Positions 24,303-35,900 of a DNA stretch of 64,000 nucleotides are shown here, one piece after another. Origin of the DNA: Balaenoptera acutorostrata (Eukaryota > Chordata > Mammalia > Artiodactyla > Balaenopteridae); NCBI RefSeq assembly GCF_949987535.1, contig NC_080068.1, forward strand, positions 84,035,254 to 84,099,253, written 5' to 3'. The translations under genes were made by a program, and so were the position numbers. Each line of letters opens with the position of its first letter. Within the stretch, counting starts at the first letter, position 1. Under the pieces are notes generated by a model, which worked only from the letters and a program-made list of their open reading frames with translations, was not told the DNA's origin and did not search any database.

Positions 24303-26054
24303 TGAAAACATCAGATTAAAATTTACAAAGCAAAAATTAAATTCTGTAAATCTAAAGCCATAAAGTAACAATAAACATTTCCATATACAAGATAAATTTC
24401 TTAGTTTGTGTATTTCTATATGGACTATTTAAGATCACTGAACTTTTCTTATATGAAGACAAGAAATTTATCCTGGTATAATATAGATATATTTCTCTGT
24501 TAGAAATGTTACTGCTTTTAAAATAGCAGATGGGAAAAGAAAGAACAGAAGAACTTGGGCATTGCAAGACATTCTTAAAAATATATGGTCATTTTAAAGC
24601 AGATTGCATATAGAGTTATGTTTATAAAGAAAATTGTCTTACTTTCAATAAATCTACAAGGAAATATGGTAGTAGATATTTCTTTTAAATTCAAAATAGT
24701 CCCTAAGTTATGTAGATGCCCTGAAGAAAAATAGAATTAATTATATCATATAATTAGCCTGCTCTGTTTTCCTGACATAGCTAAGAAAAATTCCTTTAGC
24801 CTGTATATAAATGCAATCAGAGCTTTAGAAAAGGCCAGAACTGCAGGCACTTTATATTTCCTTTTTGGGAGGAGGCATCACATTTGAGTGGGAATAACCA
24901 CAAAAATGGATTTTGGAAACATGGATTCTCATGTTTATCATGCTTCTGACAAACAGTTTCAGTAAATTTTTTAGACCAGTTTCTTCATTTGGACAACAAA
25001 AGCAATGAACAATTTCACCTCTATGTCCCCTTACAATTTACATATTTTAAAATCAACTAAATGTTTGAGATAATGGAAAAGACATAATAGAGCATTTTTC
25101 AAAGTTTAGAAGAATCCTGGCTATATCTAGTTGGGCATGGAAGACATTTTATCTCCTCAGCTTTTCATAGCTTGTCAACATAGGAAGACCTAGAAATATT
25201 AATCACGCTAATGAAATGTTAAGAAACTTGTTCTTATTTATCATTTCTTTGTTACAGCAGATTTTAAGAGAAAGGGATGATACTTAAAAACATGTTCTAA
25301 CATTAAATAGAAATGACAGGTAACTTTATAAAAGGCAAATTGGGGTTAATTAGTTTATTGGTTTACCTAAAACATATTGTTTACTTAAAAGTGTTTAGTA
25401 TCCTGTCAGGATGAATAAATCTTTGCTCTAGTTCACAATTTTATTTTAATTTTAACACTTGGATAAAGTGTGAAGTTGTTTGCAGATGCCTGGGGATTTA
25501 ATGAATTGAAGACAAAAATTCTCCAGATTACAGTAATAGAAAATGTTTTCTAAATTTTATATAGTCATACTTTCTGTGTATCCATAGCCAAGAACATTTC
25601 ATCTCTTCTAAACACATGCTATAAGTTTTGATTTCTATGTCACAATGGAAGAACTGAGAGAAGAGAAAGCTTAAAGAATGTATCCAGACAATTTTATAAA
25701 TCCCAGCTACAGCATATACTTTTAGTCTCTGTGAATGGCATTCCTTGGAATTGTACGGTGCCCAAAGTGTGCAATCACACCCAGTATCATTGAACATACA
25801 AGAGGTTTGAAAATAAAGATGTTCTTAGAAAATAAATGATAAGTGTACTAACTCTGTCTATTTTCTAGACATACTGGCTGATGGGCAGGCTAAAATTTGG
25901 TCCTTAAAAGACAAGTAAGATTTGTGGGGGAATAATTACTGAGATGGCTTCTCAACAACAAAAAAAGACAGACTGGTGAGTAGGGACAAAGGATTAATCA
26001 AGATTAATCCTTTTTTTTGGTTCCTTTACCATTTTAAATCTTTCAAATTAATTT
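24303..26054. other. Unassigned, AT-rich
   Basis: Only chance-length frames (for example 24352-24567 and 25528-25797 on the minus strand) with no family resemblance. Confidence 0.4.
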
Positions 26055-26665
26055 GGAAAGATATATGCACCCCCCAATGCTTATTGCAGCATTATTTACA
26101 ATTGCCAAGATATGGAAGCACCTAAGTGTCCTTCAACAGATGAATGGATAAAGAAGATGTATATATACATACACACATACAATGGCACACTACTAAGCCA
26201 TAAAAAAAAGTGAAATACTGCAGTTTGCAACAAAATGGCTGGATCTAGAGGGTATTATGCTAAGTGAAATAAGTCAGACAGTGAAAGACAAATACTGAGA
26301 CAAATGATCTCACTTATATATGGAATCTAAAAAACAAAACAAACAAAACAAAAGGGAGACTCATAGATACAGCGAACACACATGGGTGGTTGCCAGAGGG
26401 GATGGGGGTGGGGATATGGACAAAAGAGGTGAAGAGGATTAAAAGGTACAAACTTCCAGTTATAAAATAAATAAGCCACAGGATTAACACACAGCATAAG
26501 GAATGTGTTCAGTAAAATTATAATAACCTTGTATGGGGACAGATTGCTACTACGTTTATTGTGATAATCATTTCATAATGTATGCAAATGTCAAACGCTA
26601 TGTAGTACACCTGAAACTAACATAATATTGTACATCAACTATATTTAAGAAAAAATTTTTGATAC
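26055..26665 (+). mobile_element. L1 3' end fragment
   Basis: Sense L1: 'gcattatttacaattgccaa', 'aacagatgaatggataaaga', 'gtattatgctaagtgaaata', 'atatggaatctaaaaaaca', 'cacctgaaactaacataata', ending in an A-rich segment. No open frame. Confidence 0.85.
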
Positions 26666-26691
26666 ATATATACATCCATTATTAATAAAAA

Positions 26692-26840
26692 AAGAATTGA
26701 AACATAGAAGTTAAGTATCTTGGCCAAGGTCATAGGTATGACTAATGAAGTAGAGATGGTTGTGTTGAAGCAGAGGAGCTGAGATTCAAATCTTTTCTTC
26801 TAATTTCAAACTCCAGTAATTTCACCCTTCTTTGCCTCCT
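26692..26840 (+). mobile_element. MIR SINE
   Basis: 'gttaagtatcttggccaagg', 'ggagctgagattcaaatctt', 'aaactccagtaatttcaccc' follow the MIR order. Confidence 0.65.
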
Positions 26841-26874
26841 GTACAGAGTTTCTAATCATTTTAAGATTACTTAG

Positions 26875-27040
26875 AATATCTTACTTTATTTCTGCCTCAG
26901 TTTCCTCATTGAAAGATAAAAATAATAGTAACATCTATATCAGAAGGCTGTTGAGATGATTACATGCCCTAATTCGAGTAAAGACTAGAATAGTGCTTGG
27001 CGTATAGTAATTGATACATATGTTTGCCAATTTGGTTACA
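26875..27040 (+). mobile_element. MIR SINE, 5' and central part
   Basis: 'gcctcagtttcctcattgaa', 'ataataatagtaaca-like block', 'ctgttgagatgattacatgc', 'agaatagtgcttggcgtata' match MIR. Separate from the preceding copy, since the same order starts again. Confidence 0.75.
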
Positions 27041-27497
27041 AATATTATTATTGAATGACTGCCCATTTGATATATATTATCTTTGACTAAAGATTATTTT
27101 TTAATTGGCCAAAAGTTCAATGTTATATACTAACTTTCAAACTTCTTAATGAATATTAAAATATTTTCTTCTCAAATAATTTTCTGTAGAAGTTGGCCAA
27201 AACTTTTTTTTTTTCCCTGTGGATTTGGGAACAGAACACTTGGGATAAAAACAAAATTAGTTTTCCTAGAGTAGACAGAATTTAAAAAATAAAATTATTT
27301 CTAATTCAATAGCAAAAATAATCAATAGTTTTGATTTTATTTTTCAGTAATATAGAATTTTAATTAAATGAAGCTATAAATAAAATATGCTTTAATAAAA
27401 AAATATGTCTTATTTCAAAAACAGTACAAGGAAGTCAAACTAAACACTGACACATGAGTGAAGACAATTTTGAGAATCAATTAAGGGACAATATAAA
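27041..27497. other. Unassigned, AT-rich
   Basis: Nothing recognised. Confidence 0.4.
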
Positions 27498-27557
27498 AAA
27501 AGAAAACCATAATTCGAAAAGATACACACACCCCAATGTTCACTGCAGCACTATTTA
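27498..27557 (+). mobile_element. L1 fragment cut by a mariner
   Basis: 'ccataattcgaaaagataca' and 'gcagcactattta' match the L1 segment also seen at 58940 and 59330-59360. It stops at the TA dinucleotide (27556-27557) where the mariner begins. Confidence 0.75.
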
Positions 27558-27875
27558 TTGGGTTGGCCAAAAAGTGCCTTTGGTCTTTAAGTAAAAATAA
27601 AAGACACATTTTTCATTTTCACCAAGAACTTTGTTGAACAACATATTCACCCTTTTGTTCCATTAACTTCTGCCATTTTTCAGGCAACTTCATAATTCCA
27701 TCCTCCCAAGACTTTTTATCTTTTTCAGCAAAGAACTGTTCCAGGTGCTTTTTACAGTCTTCCAGGGAATTGAAATTTTTTCCATTAAGAGAATTTTGTA
27801 AAGACCTAAATAAATGGAAATCCGAAGGTGCAATGCATAGAATGAAACTTGAAGACAGCTGATTCATCATCTGAA
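27558..27875 (-). mobile_element. Mariner 3' end with transposase C-terminal relic
   Basis: The terminal repeat 'ttgggttggccaaaaagtgc' begins at 27558 just after TA. The minus strand then reads the last part of the transposase (27619-27870): IAPSDFHLFRSLQNSLNG, LEDCKKHLEQFFAEKDKK, WEDGIMKLPEKWQKLME, stop. This is the same family as 4930-6219 and better preserved in this segment. The helix-turn-helix and the first two catalytic positions are missing. The left part of the transposon and the rest of the L1 it entered are deleted. Confidence 0.85.
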
Positions 27876-28599
27876 ACTAAGTGAGAGAGACCCTGTAGTA
27901 GAGGACCTTTCTGCTTTACTCCCATGATGCATTTATGTCACATTCTTTGAATTAAACGGGGAACCTACTTTACCCCATAATTAAAGCAATGTCCATTTAC
28001 TTTCACGTGAAGACACATGAAGATAAAGGGAAAAAAACTAATTGCAATCTATTTAAAATCTGTTGCCAAATAATTAGTGCATTCTATAATTCTAAACATG
28101 GGCTATGGAGATTAAAATCTACTCTTTTATTTAGATCCACAGAGACGTTAGCTGTTATGTAATTGCCCTTTTCAGAACATGGGAAAATGTTGGAATAAGA
28201 TTCTATCTGACACAAATGAAAATTTATTGCATTGCGCTCTACTGTCTACTATGTATTCATGAGTTTATTATCTTCAGGGTAAATTTCATACCCATGTAAC
28301 ATTCCCAGCAATACTTTCTGCATTAATTTGGAAATAAAATATAGGTGTATCTGAGGGCATGCATCATCTCCTTGTTAAACACAGATTTTGTAGAATTTAA
28401 TAAAAGCAATTTATTCTATTCAGGACAACACTGGATCATTAGAAATTGTCAGTTATTTCATATGTGCCTGACATGTTTTATTTATTTAAAAATTCACGTC
28501 TCCTAGATATATACCTGTACTTTCTTTACCACTCATCAACGTATTTGAAAGGCATAGATCACGATATCTATAACATCATTTTTTGTTCCTTGCACAAAA
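27876..28599. other. Unassigned, AT-rich
   Basis: No gene seen. The frame at 28446-28703 has no family resemblance and overlaps the start of an L2 relic. Confidence 0.35.
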
Positions 28600-29020
28600 T
28601 ACATTTGGAATCCTTCCTGTTTGTTGCCCTTGTTCTAGCTCTGTGCCATGGCATTTATGATGTACTTTTCTCTAACCTTATTACCCCTCTTTCCTCAGCC
28701 TAATCTTACTAGAATCACTTAGCTGTCTCCAGCAGAACATACCTTTTCAGTCTTCTTCCACAATTTGTTAACCTCTGCCCGGAATGTTCATTCTACCCTG
28801 GTCTAACCAACTTAGACACATCCTGCTGTGTGAAATTTCCCTATTATTCACCCACCACCAGCTTTGATGATTTCTTTTTTTTTAATACTGTGTTGTATAC
28901 ACATATATACAATTATCTCCTGCAGTATCTGTAAGATCCTTGAGGGCCTTATTGTATCCAAAGCCTGATGTAAAGACTTGCACATAATATAAATCTAATA
29001 AATATTGTGAAATAATGAAG
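28600..29020 (+). mobile_element. L2 LINE 3' end relic
   Basis: 'ctctgcccggaatgttcatt', 'ggtctaaccaacttagacac', 'gatccttgagggccttattg', 'aaatctaataaatattgtga' follow the L2 3' end in order. Confidence 0.7.
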
Positions 29021-29778
29021 GATATGGGTATGTTTCTACCATAAAACTGTTTGGAAGATTCTTCTAAATGCTGCTAAACTAGCATCGATCTCTGCCTGAC
29101 CCCAGAAAAGAGTTTTAAAAGCTCATCAACTCCTGTGTACTTGGAAAAATCTTCTTGCTACTGTGGGATGGGATGACTTTTAAGAGAGAAATCATCCACA
29201 ATGTCACAGAATCTATACAGTAGGCAAATGAATAGAGTCATGTTATAACAGAAAGAGATGAATATGCATTCAGCATCGAAGCTAACTTGCCTGAACTTAT
29301 AACTTGCATTTACATGGACATCTTTAAAGTTACAGTGTGTCAGAGCAGATGGCATGCTTTTTACATATGCAGAATTATATTGAACCCACTCAGAAACCTT
29401 TTTAAAGATTAAACAGTAGTGGCAAGATTAATGTGGGAAAACCTTAGAAACAAAAGGAAATGATAAATTTATTTCATACATTCTGCAATCATATCTAAAT
29501 TAATTTTAAGTTTGTGATTTCTACTCTTGACAAGCAGTCTAGTTTGTCCTTGCTGAGCCAAGATAATGATTATTAATATTTAAAAATTTTGTATCCTCTC
29601 CAACATAGGAGGAATTTCAGAATATTCTGTATCTTTTCTTTAAACTAGGTGGAAATTTTAAATTGCTTTTTTTTCCACATCCTCCTACACAGTCACACAA
29701 TGGAAATCACTTGCCCTTCCTCTGTCCTACACTTAACTTTACCAGGAATAGAAAATATAACAATCTTCAACTACTCTT
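29021..29778. other. Unassigned
   Basis: No gene seen. The last 14 bases are the left target-site duplication of the next SINE. Confidence 0.4.
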
Positions 29779-30096
29779 TTTTTAAAAAAAATAATTAATT
29801 AATTTATTTATTGGCTGCGTTGGGTTTTCGTTGCTGGGCGTGGGCTTTCTCTAGTTGCGGCGAGCGGGGGCTACTCTTCGTTGCGGTGCAAGGGCTTCTC
29901 ATTGTGGTGGCTTCTCTTGCTGCAGAGCGCGGGATCTAGGTGCACGGGCTTCAGTAGTGGTGGCACGCAGGCTCAGTAGTTGTGGTGCATGGGCTTAGTT
30001 GCTCTGCGGTATGTGGGATCTTCCCAGACCAGGGTTCGAACCCATGTCCCCTGCATTGGCAGACGGATTCTTAACCACTGCGTCACCAGGGAAGTC
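29779..30096 (-). mobile_element. CHR-type tRNA-derived SINE
   Basis: The tail on the minus strand (T run, TTAATTAA and TTTA repeats) is followed by 'ggctgcgttgggttttcgtt', the body, and the reverse-complemented head 'actgcgtcaccagggaag'. Flanked by 'cttcaactactctt' at 29765-29778 and 30097-30110. Confidence 0.93.
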
Positions 30097-30110
30097 CTTC
30101 AACTACTCTT

Positions 30111-30639
30111 GAAGCAACTGTTCTTTTGTGAGTTTTTTACTACCTTCCAAGTAAGTAAGCATTTTAGAAAATGCTGTTGACGTTCATAACTTTGCCCTCT
30201 CTTCAAGGGAAAAGACTGGATCCAAAGAGAAAATGAACCACAAAGTTGTTTTTATGCTGTATAGGATCTACAAAAAGTGACTCCATACAACTGAAACAAA
30301 AGCTTAATTTTCAACTTAAAAAATTACAATATTATTGCAATTGAAAAGAAATCAGAATGCTTAGACATTAAAGGGAGAGCATATGTATACAACTTTTATG
30401 GAGGACAATTTGAATAAAGGAATGTTGTTTGCATTATCTCAGATCTGGAAATTTATCTTGTACTATTACATGCTCAGTATATAATAAAAGATGTGTAAAA
30501 ATATTTTGTTACTGGAATGCTCAGCATGATGCTATTTTATTACTGCAGATATTTAGAACCACCAAGATAAATACAAATACGTAACTGGTTAAATCACATG
30601 CTAGAAGTGCCATGAAAGGGTGTTGGTAATAAGAGGGCA
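30111..30639. other. Unassigned, AT-rich
   Basis: Nothing recognised. Confidence 0.4.
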
Positions 30640-30870
30640 TATTCTGGAGTCATACTACTCAAGTGGAATCCTAGTTTTGGTACTTTCTAAATAGGAGACC
30701 TCTGATAAGTTATGTATTCTCTCTGTGTCTCACTTTCCTAAAATGAGCAGCAACAATAATAGTATTTACCTCTATAGTTTGTTGTTAGCATTAGTGGGTT
30801 GATATATGTTAACTTTGGGGGAAAATGCCTAGCATGTAATAAGCACTGCATTACTGTTAACTTTGGTTAT
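30640..30870 (+). mobile_element. MIR SINE
   Basis: 'ctggagtcatactactcaag', 'ctctgtgtctcactttccta', 'aataatagtatttacctcta', 'aaaatgcctagcatgtaata' match MIR from near its 5' end onward. Confidence 0.75.
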
Positions 30871-31116
30871 GTAGCCAAATACATTAATTTTGTAAAAAAC
30901 ATAATAACATGGAAAGATTTTCTGAGGAAAGGGAATATATATTACTTACTGATATCTTAAACCAGACAAACACCTTTATAGATCTAGCTCCCTTCATTTC
31001 AAAACCAAAAACATCGTTGATGAAAAATGTTGTATGAAAAAAAAGCATTCAATCTATTGCTTTCAATAATATGTGATTTATAATTGGAGAAGATAGATGA
31101 ATATCTATCTCCAGAT

Positions 31117-31118
<2 letters not shown>
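30871..31118. other. Unassigned, AT-rich
   Basis: Nothing recognised. Confidence 0.4.

Positions 31119-31158
<40 letters not shown>
31119..31158. repeat. (AT)n microsatellite
   Basis: About 20 uninterrupted AT units, ending directly against a mariner hairpin element. Confidence 0.95.
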
Positions 31159-31160
<2 letters not shown>

Positions 31161-31162
<2 letters not shown>

Positions 31163-31233
31163 GGCCAAAAAGTTCGTTTGGATTTTTTTAAGCTGTTATG
31201 GAAAAACCCAAATGAACTTTTTGGCCAACCCAA
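31161..31233. mobile_element. Mariner-derived hairpin element (MITE)
   Basis: About 73 bp, nearly a perfect palindrome: 'ttggccaaaaagttcgtttg' on the left and 'aaatgaactttttggccaac' ending 'ccaa' on the right, joined by a T-rich stretch and 'agctgttatgg'. Both arms are terminal repeats of the mariner family seen at 4930 and 27558. The left tip 'ttggg' is shortened, perhaps absorbed by the (AT)n next to it. Frames at 31097-31341 are translations of the palindrome. Confidence 0.88.
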
Positions 31234-31799
31234 TTTTTTTTTTAAAACATTAGACAAGCACACTGTCCTTTGGCTCATCTTTAATATTTTCTTCAGAATT
31301 CCCAGCTGACTGATTTCTTCTAGGGTAAAGCTGCTCCCCAAAATGTCACTTTTTTTCTTAAAATATTTCTAAATGCCAACTTTCTCTTCTGAATCACATT
31401 TCAACTTTCTCCTCTGAATTGTTTTATAAATTGCTGATAGAGTAGTTCTCCTAAAACACAAATATGACCAATGTGACTTTTAAACTGTCTATTGTTTAAA
31501 GTTCCAGCACATATCTTGGGCACCTTGTGTTGCCTTTCTGTGGTTTATTTTTCCCCACACTTGTCTTGATCTAAAATACAATATATTTTACTTGATAATT
31601 ATGTATTGATTCACTCCTAAAAATAAAAGTTAAATCAATGAAGCAGGGGTTTTGTTTGCTTGTTTTCATTTGTTTGCAAAATTCCTTTCATTCACTACCT
31701 ATTTCCATTGTCTCATACAGTAAATGGCATATAGGAAGTGGCACAAGTTGAATGAAAAATGGATCTTAGCACGCAGGTTAGCCTAACGTTTAAAAACAT
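31234..31799. other. Unassigned
   Basis: No gene or clear repeat seen. Confidence 0.4.
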
Positions 31800-31965
31800 G
31801 TTTCCTAGAGTCAAAATGCCTTTGTTTGTCTCTGTCTGTATCATAGATTACATGTCATACTCTGACCAATTTAGCCCTCTTTTCTGTGCCTTATTTTTCT
31901 TTATTATAAAATGCCACAGATAATGGATGTGAGACAATTAATGAGATAACATGTAAGTTAGCTGA
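31800..31965 (+). mobile_element. MIR SINE, diverged
   Basis: 'cctagagtcaaaatgccttt', 'tctgtgccttatttttcttt', 'aatgagataacatgtaagtt' follow MIR order. Confidence 0.5.
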
Positions 31966-31994
31966 ATCTTTAACTTTTTCGACTATCTATATAT

Positions 31995-32298
31995 ATATAT
32001 ATTTTTTTAAATTAATTAATTAATTTATTTATGGCTGTGTTGGGTCTTCGTTTCTGTGCGAGGGCTTTCTCTAGTTGTGGCAGGCAAGCGGGGGCCACTC
32101 TTCATCGCGGTGCGCGGGCCTCTCACTATCGCGGCCTCTCTTGTTGCGGAGCACAGGCTCCAGATGCGCAGGCTCAGTAGTTGTGGCTCACAGGCCCAGC
32201 TGCTCCGCGGCACGTGGGATCTTCCCAGACCAGGGCTCGAACCCATGTCCCCTGCATTGGCAGGCAGATTCTTAACCACTGCGCCACCAGGGAAGCCC
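31995..32298 (-). mobile_element. CHR-type tRNA-derived SINE, well preserved
   Basis: Antisense copy from a T run and TTAA repeats to the reverse-complemented head 'actgcgccaccagggaagcc'. Flanked by 'tcgactatctatatat' at 31979-31994 and 32299-32314. It shares detailed positions with the copy at 63485, such as the 'gcgatag/gataatgagaggcc' region, so both belong to a later CHR subfamily than those at 7687 and 12187. Confidence 0.94.
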
Positions 32299-32314
32299 TC
32301 GACTATCTATATAT

Positions 32315-32785
32315 TTTTGATCACCTTTGGTCAATGGACTTAATTAACACCCCTTTATTCTATACATTTTCCTTCTTTCAAGAAGGATCAAAGGGCAACA
32401 TTCCATATATAAGAAGCCTTCTCCTTGCCTTTTTAAATTAAAGATGCTAATTTCTCATTACAGAATATTGGTTGTTATGGTGACAGGAGGGAGGACAGAA
32501 TTTGGTGGATTTTGGAGAAGATAGGGTCATGATACTTAAGGTTAGATTTAAGCAATTTAGTGATAGTTTCATGCTTTGAGTTGACCTTTGTCTGGAGTTT
32601 AACTTGCTACTAGTTGGCACCAGTAAATACAAAATCATTAAAATCTCTTAGCGTTTTTGAGCTGGATTTGTTTTTCTCTTTTTCACTTTACCCTAAGACT
32701 CTAAGTGGCCACAGAAATAGAAGAGTCCTGATTCTGATATTAGTTGCTAGAGACCAATAAAATTGTTTTAAAACGCAATAGAGTT
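32315..32785. other. Unassigned
   Basis: No gene or clear repeat seen. Confidence 0.4.
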
Positions 32786-32908
32786 GGAGTTCCCTTGTGG
32801 TCCAGTGGTTAGGACTCTGCCTTCCACTGCAGGACTGCAGGGGACATGGGTTCAATCTCTGGCTGCGGAACTAGGATCCTGCATGCTGCACAGTGCAGCC
32901 AAAAAAAA
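32786..32908 (+). mobile_element. Short tRNA-derived SINE
   Basis: 'ggagttcccttgtggtccag' head, 'ttccactgcag' with a local duplication of 'gactgcag', B-box region 'gggttcaatctc', then 'gcagcc' and an A tail. No clear target-site duplication. Confidence 0.82.
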
Positions 32909-35900
32909 AACAAAAAAACTTTAGTCAACTGAGATTGCCATTGTCCGTAGCTTTTTTTTTTTTTTCTGTCATCCTTGGATGAGACCCTGTGAGCCAATTA
33001 CTAGGTTATTACCCTAAGTGGGCTTGTGCATGCCTCGACTTAAGAAACTCATATGACCTGTTTAAAGAGGTGTTCAGAACCACCTGGACGATGTTGAGGT
33101 CCTCAGAAGAGATTTCAGGTTGTCTGCTGAATTAGCTCTAGATAGTTTGCAGTGTGGGAATCTCCATGAATAGAAAAGGTACAGAAGAGGGCATTTACAG
33201 GGCAGCCGAGGGAATGTTACTTAAATAAAACCTCACTATTGGAATAAAATATCACATGGAAAAACTCAATTATAAGAATGTGAGGATAATCATGTTTTTA
33301 AAATTTATTTTAAATAAATAAAAGTTGTTGTGCCCATGAGAAGAAGAATCAAGGGACCCATGGGAAAAGGTGGAATAAGTATTAGGGATTAAGATCAGAC
33401 ATGGTTCTTTTTTCCTTAGTGTTTGAATTGCATCTTAAATTCTTTCAGGAAACAATTTTCTCTTTTGATTGGAGACTATTCTGAAAGTGTTATAGGCTGA
33501 GAGATATAAAAAATCAGTATGGAAAAGTTTTTATATTTATAAAGAGTTATGTTGAAATCATTGCTGTTTTCATAATTTGGAGCATTAGATTAGAAATTTA
33601 CCATCCTAAGATCCTTTCTATCCAAATGTGTTAAATAAATAATCAACTTGGGAAAATATAAACCCTCCCCAAGTCAGATACATCATTTTTTTAAAAGACA
33701 TTTTAAATCAAGCAAAATGGCTAAGAGAATGAAGTATGATTCAGTTTTATCAGAGAACTAGGGGTTTTGACATATGAAGCTGGGATTACAATTTAGGGTG
33801 TCTTCATATAATTGAACTTGAATATGCTCCTTAGTTTTATATTTTCTGATTTGATAACCATATTATGAATGACAGATTTTTGGGGTAAGTGAATTAGGGA
33901 ATTTGAAGGCAATAATTATAATACTAAAAAGTTGGCTGAGTTTTGTTTTTTCATGGTAGTATGTAATTAACAAATAATATAAAATTAGAATGATATTTAT
34001 ATTGTGTTTTACTCACACAGGTATTGATATATGTACTAAAATTACAACAGAATGTACAGCGTATCTCAGCTCTGTTGGATATTTCCAGGTTTTCCTTAGG
34101 TGAGACTGTGGGTTTCCTCTTTTTTCAACTGAAAATTTGGGGGTCATCTCCAAGAATAATAATGAAGTATATTCAATAGTGTTGAGAAATATAAAACGGT
34201 CATATGTTTATAATTTATATGATAGGATTTTACCGGAGCTGAGATGAAGTCATTAGTGGACATTACGGCTTCTGTTGATTATGGTGGTCCTAAACAAAGT
34301 TGTGATGGAGACAAGGGCAGGTCCTTATAAACTTTCTAACTTAAACCAACCATGTGGAGTTTTATTTACTTTAAATGTTTGACATGCTTTCTTTGATAAT
34401 ACTTAATAAATAATTTGTCTGTGTTCTCCAACATTTTATTGTTATAGCTCACCTTTTTATCTTTATCTTTCAACTAGAAAAATTGAAAAACTAAAGGAAT
34501 AAACCATGCTATATATCCTAGTGTCTCTGAGACTTTGGGTTTACAACACATATTTGAGTACCTGCAGCCTGATTAGAGCACCATTGTCAGGGGGTTTGGT
34601 CACTTGTTTATCTCAGGACATTGTGTATGACACGAGTCATCTGTGGCTTTCATTTTTTTCTGTCTTATTGTTTTACACCTAATATTCCTTTAGGTATGAG
34701 AAGTTTTATTTTGTGTCTTTTTTATTCTTGACATACATATAATTTTATAACTATTAAGGTTCTGTGCTTCCAGAAAAACAGTTATTAGGAGATTTAAGCA
34801 AAGTGTAAGCTTGTGCCTGGAACATCCTAGGAACTGTTAGGTGTTATACTGGTAGCAGGGCGGGGTGGGGGGTGGAAAGGGGTGCAGGTGCCTTTGAGTA
34901 GGAACTAGTGAAGGACAAACATTAGCTCCCAAATTCTAAATGATTACTTTAGAGTTTATAACCTGGATTCTCCCTTTAGTACTCCTAAATGCAACTATTA
35001 GAGAAAGTCGAAACAATAGTTGTTGGTTATATGTTGTCTAATTAAGTATAATAGAATGTAATATACATTAATAGATCTAACATATAATGCTTTCCATTTT
35101 GACAGGTAGTATATAAACCTTAAAGTAATGTTACTATGGATAAAACATTCAAGATATTTATATATTTAAATACTTTTTTTTGAAAAGTAAGCAGATATTT
35201 GGATCATACCAATAGTTCCAAGATGAATTCAGATTTTAAAATTAATTTTTTTAATATCTAAAATGTTCTGGATATTAACCTAAAATGTTATATTACTACC
35301 TTTTCTTTGATGCAATTTTTAGTCTATATTTTTGGTAGAGTTGTCAGGACCGGAGGATAAATATACAAAACATTCATAAGTTTATAATCTCTTTTTTCAA
35401 TGGCTTATGAAAGCAACAATCATAAACATATTAAGTAAAATGCAATTCTTAACATATTTTGATTTTCTTGGAATTTAAGCAGAAAACTGATTTTGAGAAG
35501 AATTCTCACCTTTAGTCTTTACCATAAAAATTGCCATTATAGCAGTTGTTTTTCTGAGGATTATTTAAAGAAGATGATACCTGTGAAACACATGTGCTAT
35601 ATGGTGAATTATTAAGGCAATTATCTAGATATTGAAGTAAGAGGAAAACTCTAAAGCGCAGAGGTGGGCTTAGAGACGAGCTGTTACACGAGGAAAAGAA
35701 ATGACTTTGGATTAATCATTCTGATAACATCTTCAGCTCTCCATTCAAAAGAATCAAATCTGTATAATAAAATCATTAAATTAAACCAAACAAATACCCA
35801 CTATTATATTGTTCCATAAATAGTGAGATGATTAAGTATCCAGTGTATCCTTTGGTTCAGTGACTAATGATTTGTACTAATGATTTGTCTATATACATAT

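Noticed and set aside
31097..31341. Pair of frames on both strands around 31.2 kb
   Set aside because: Both are translations of the (AT)n array and the palindromic mariner MITE.
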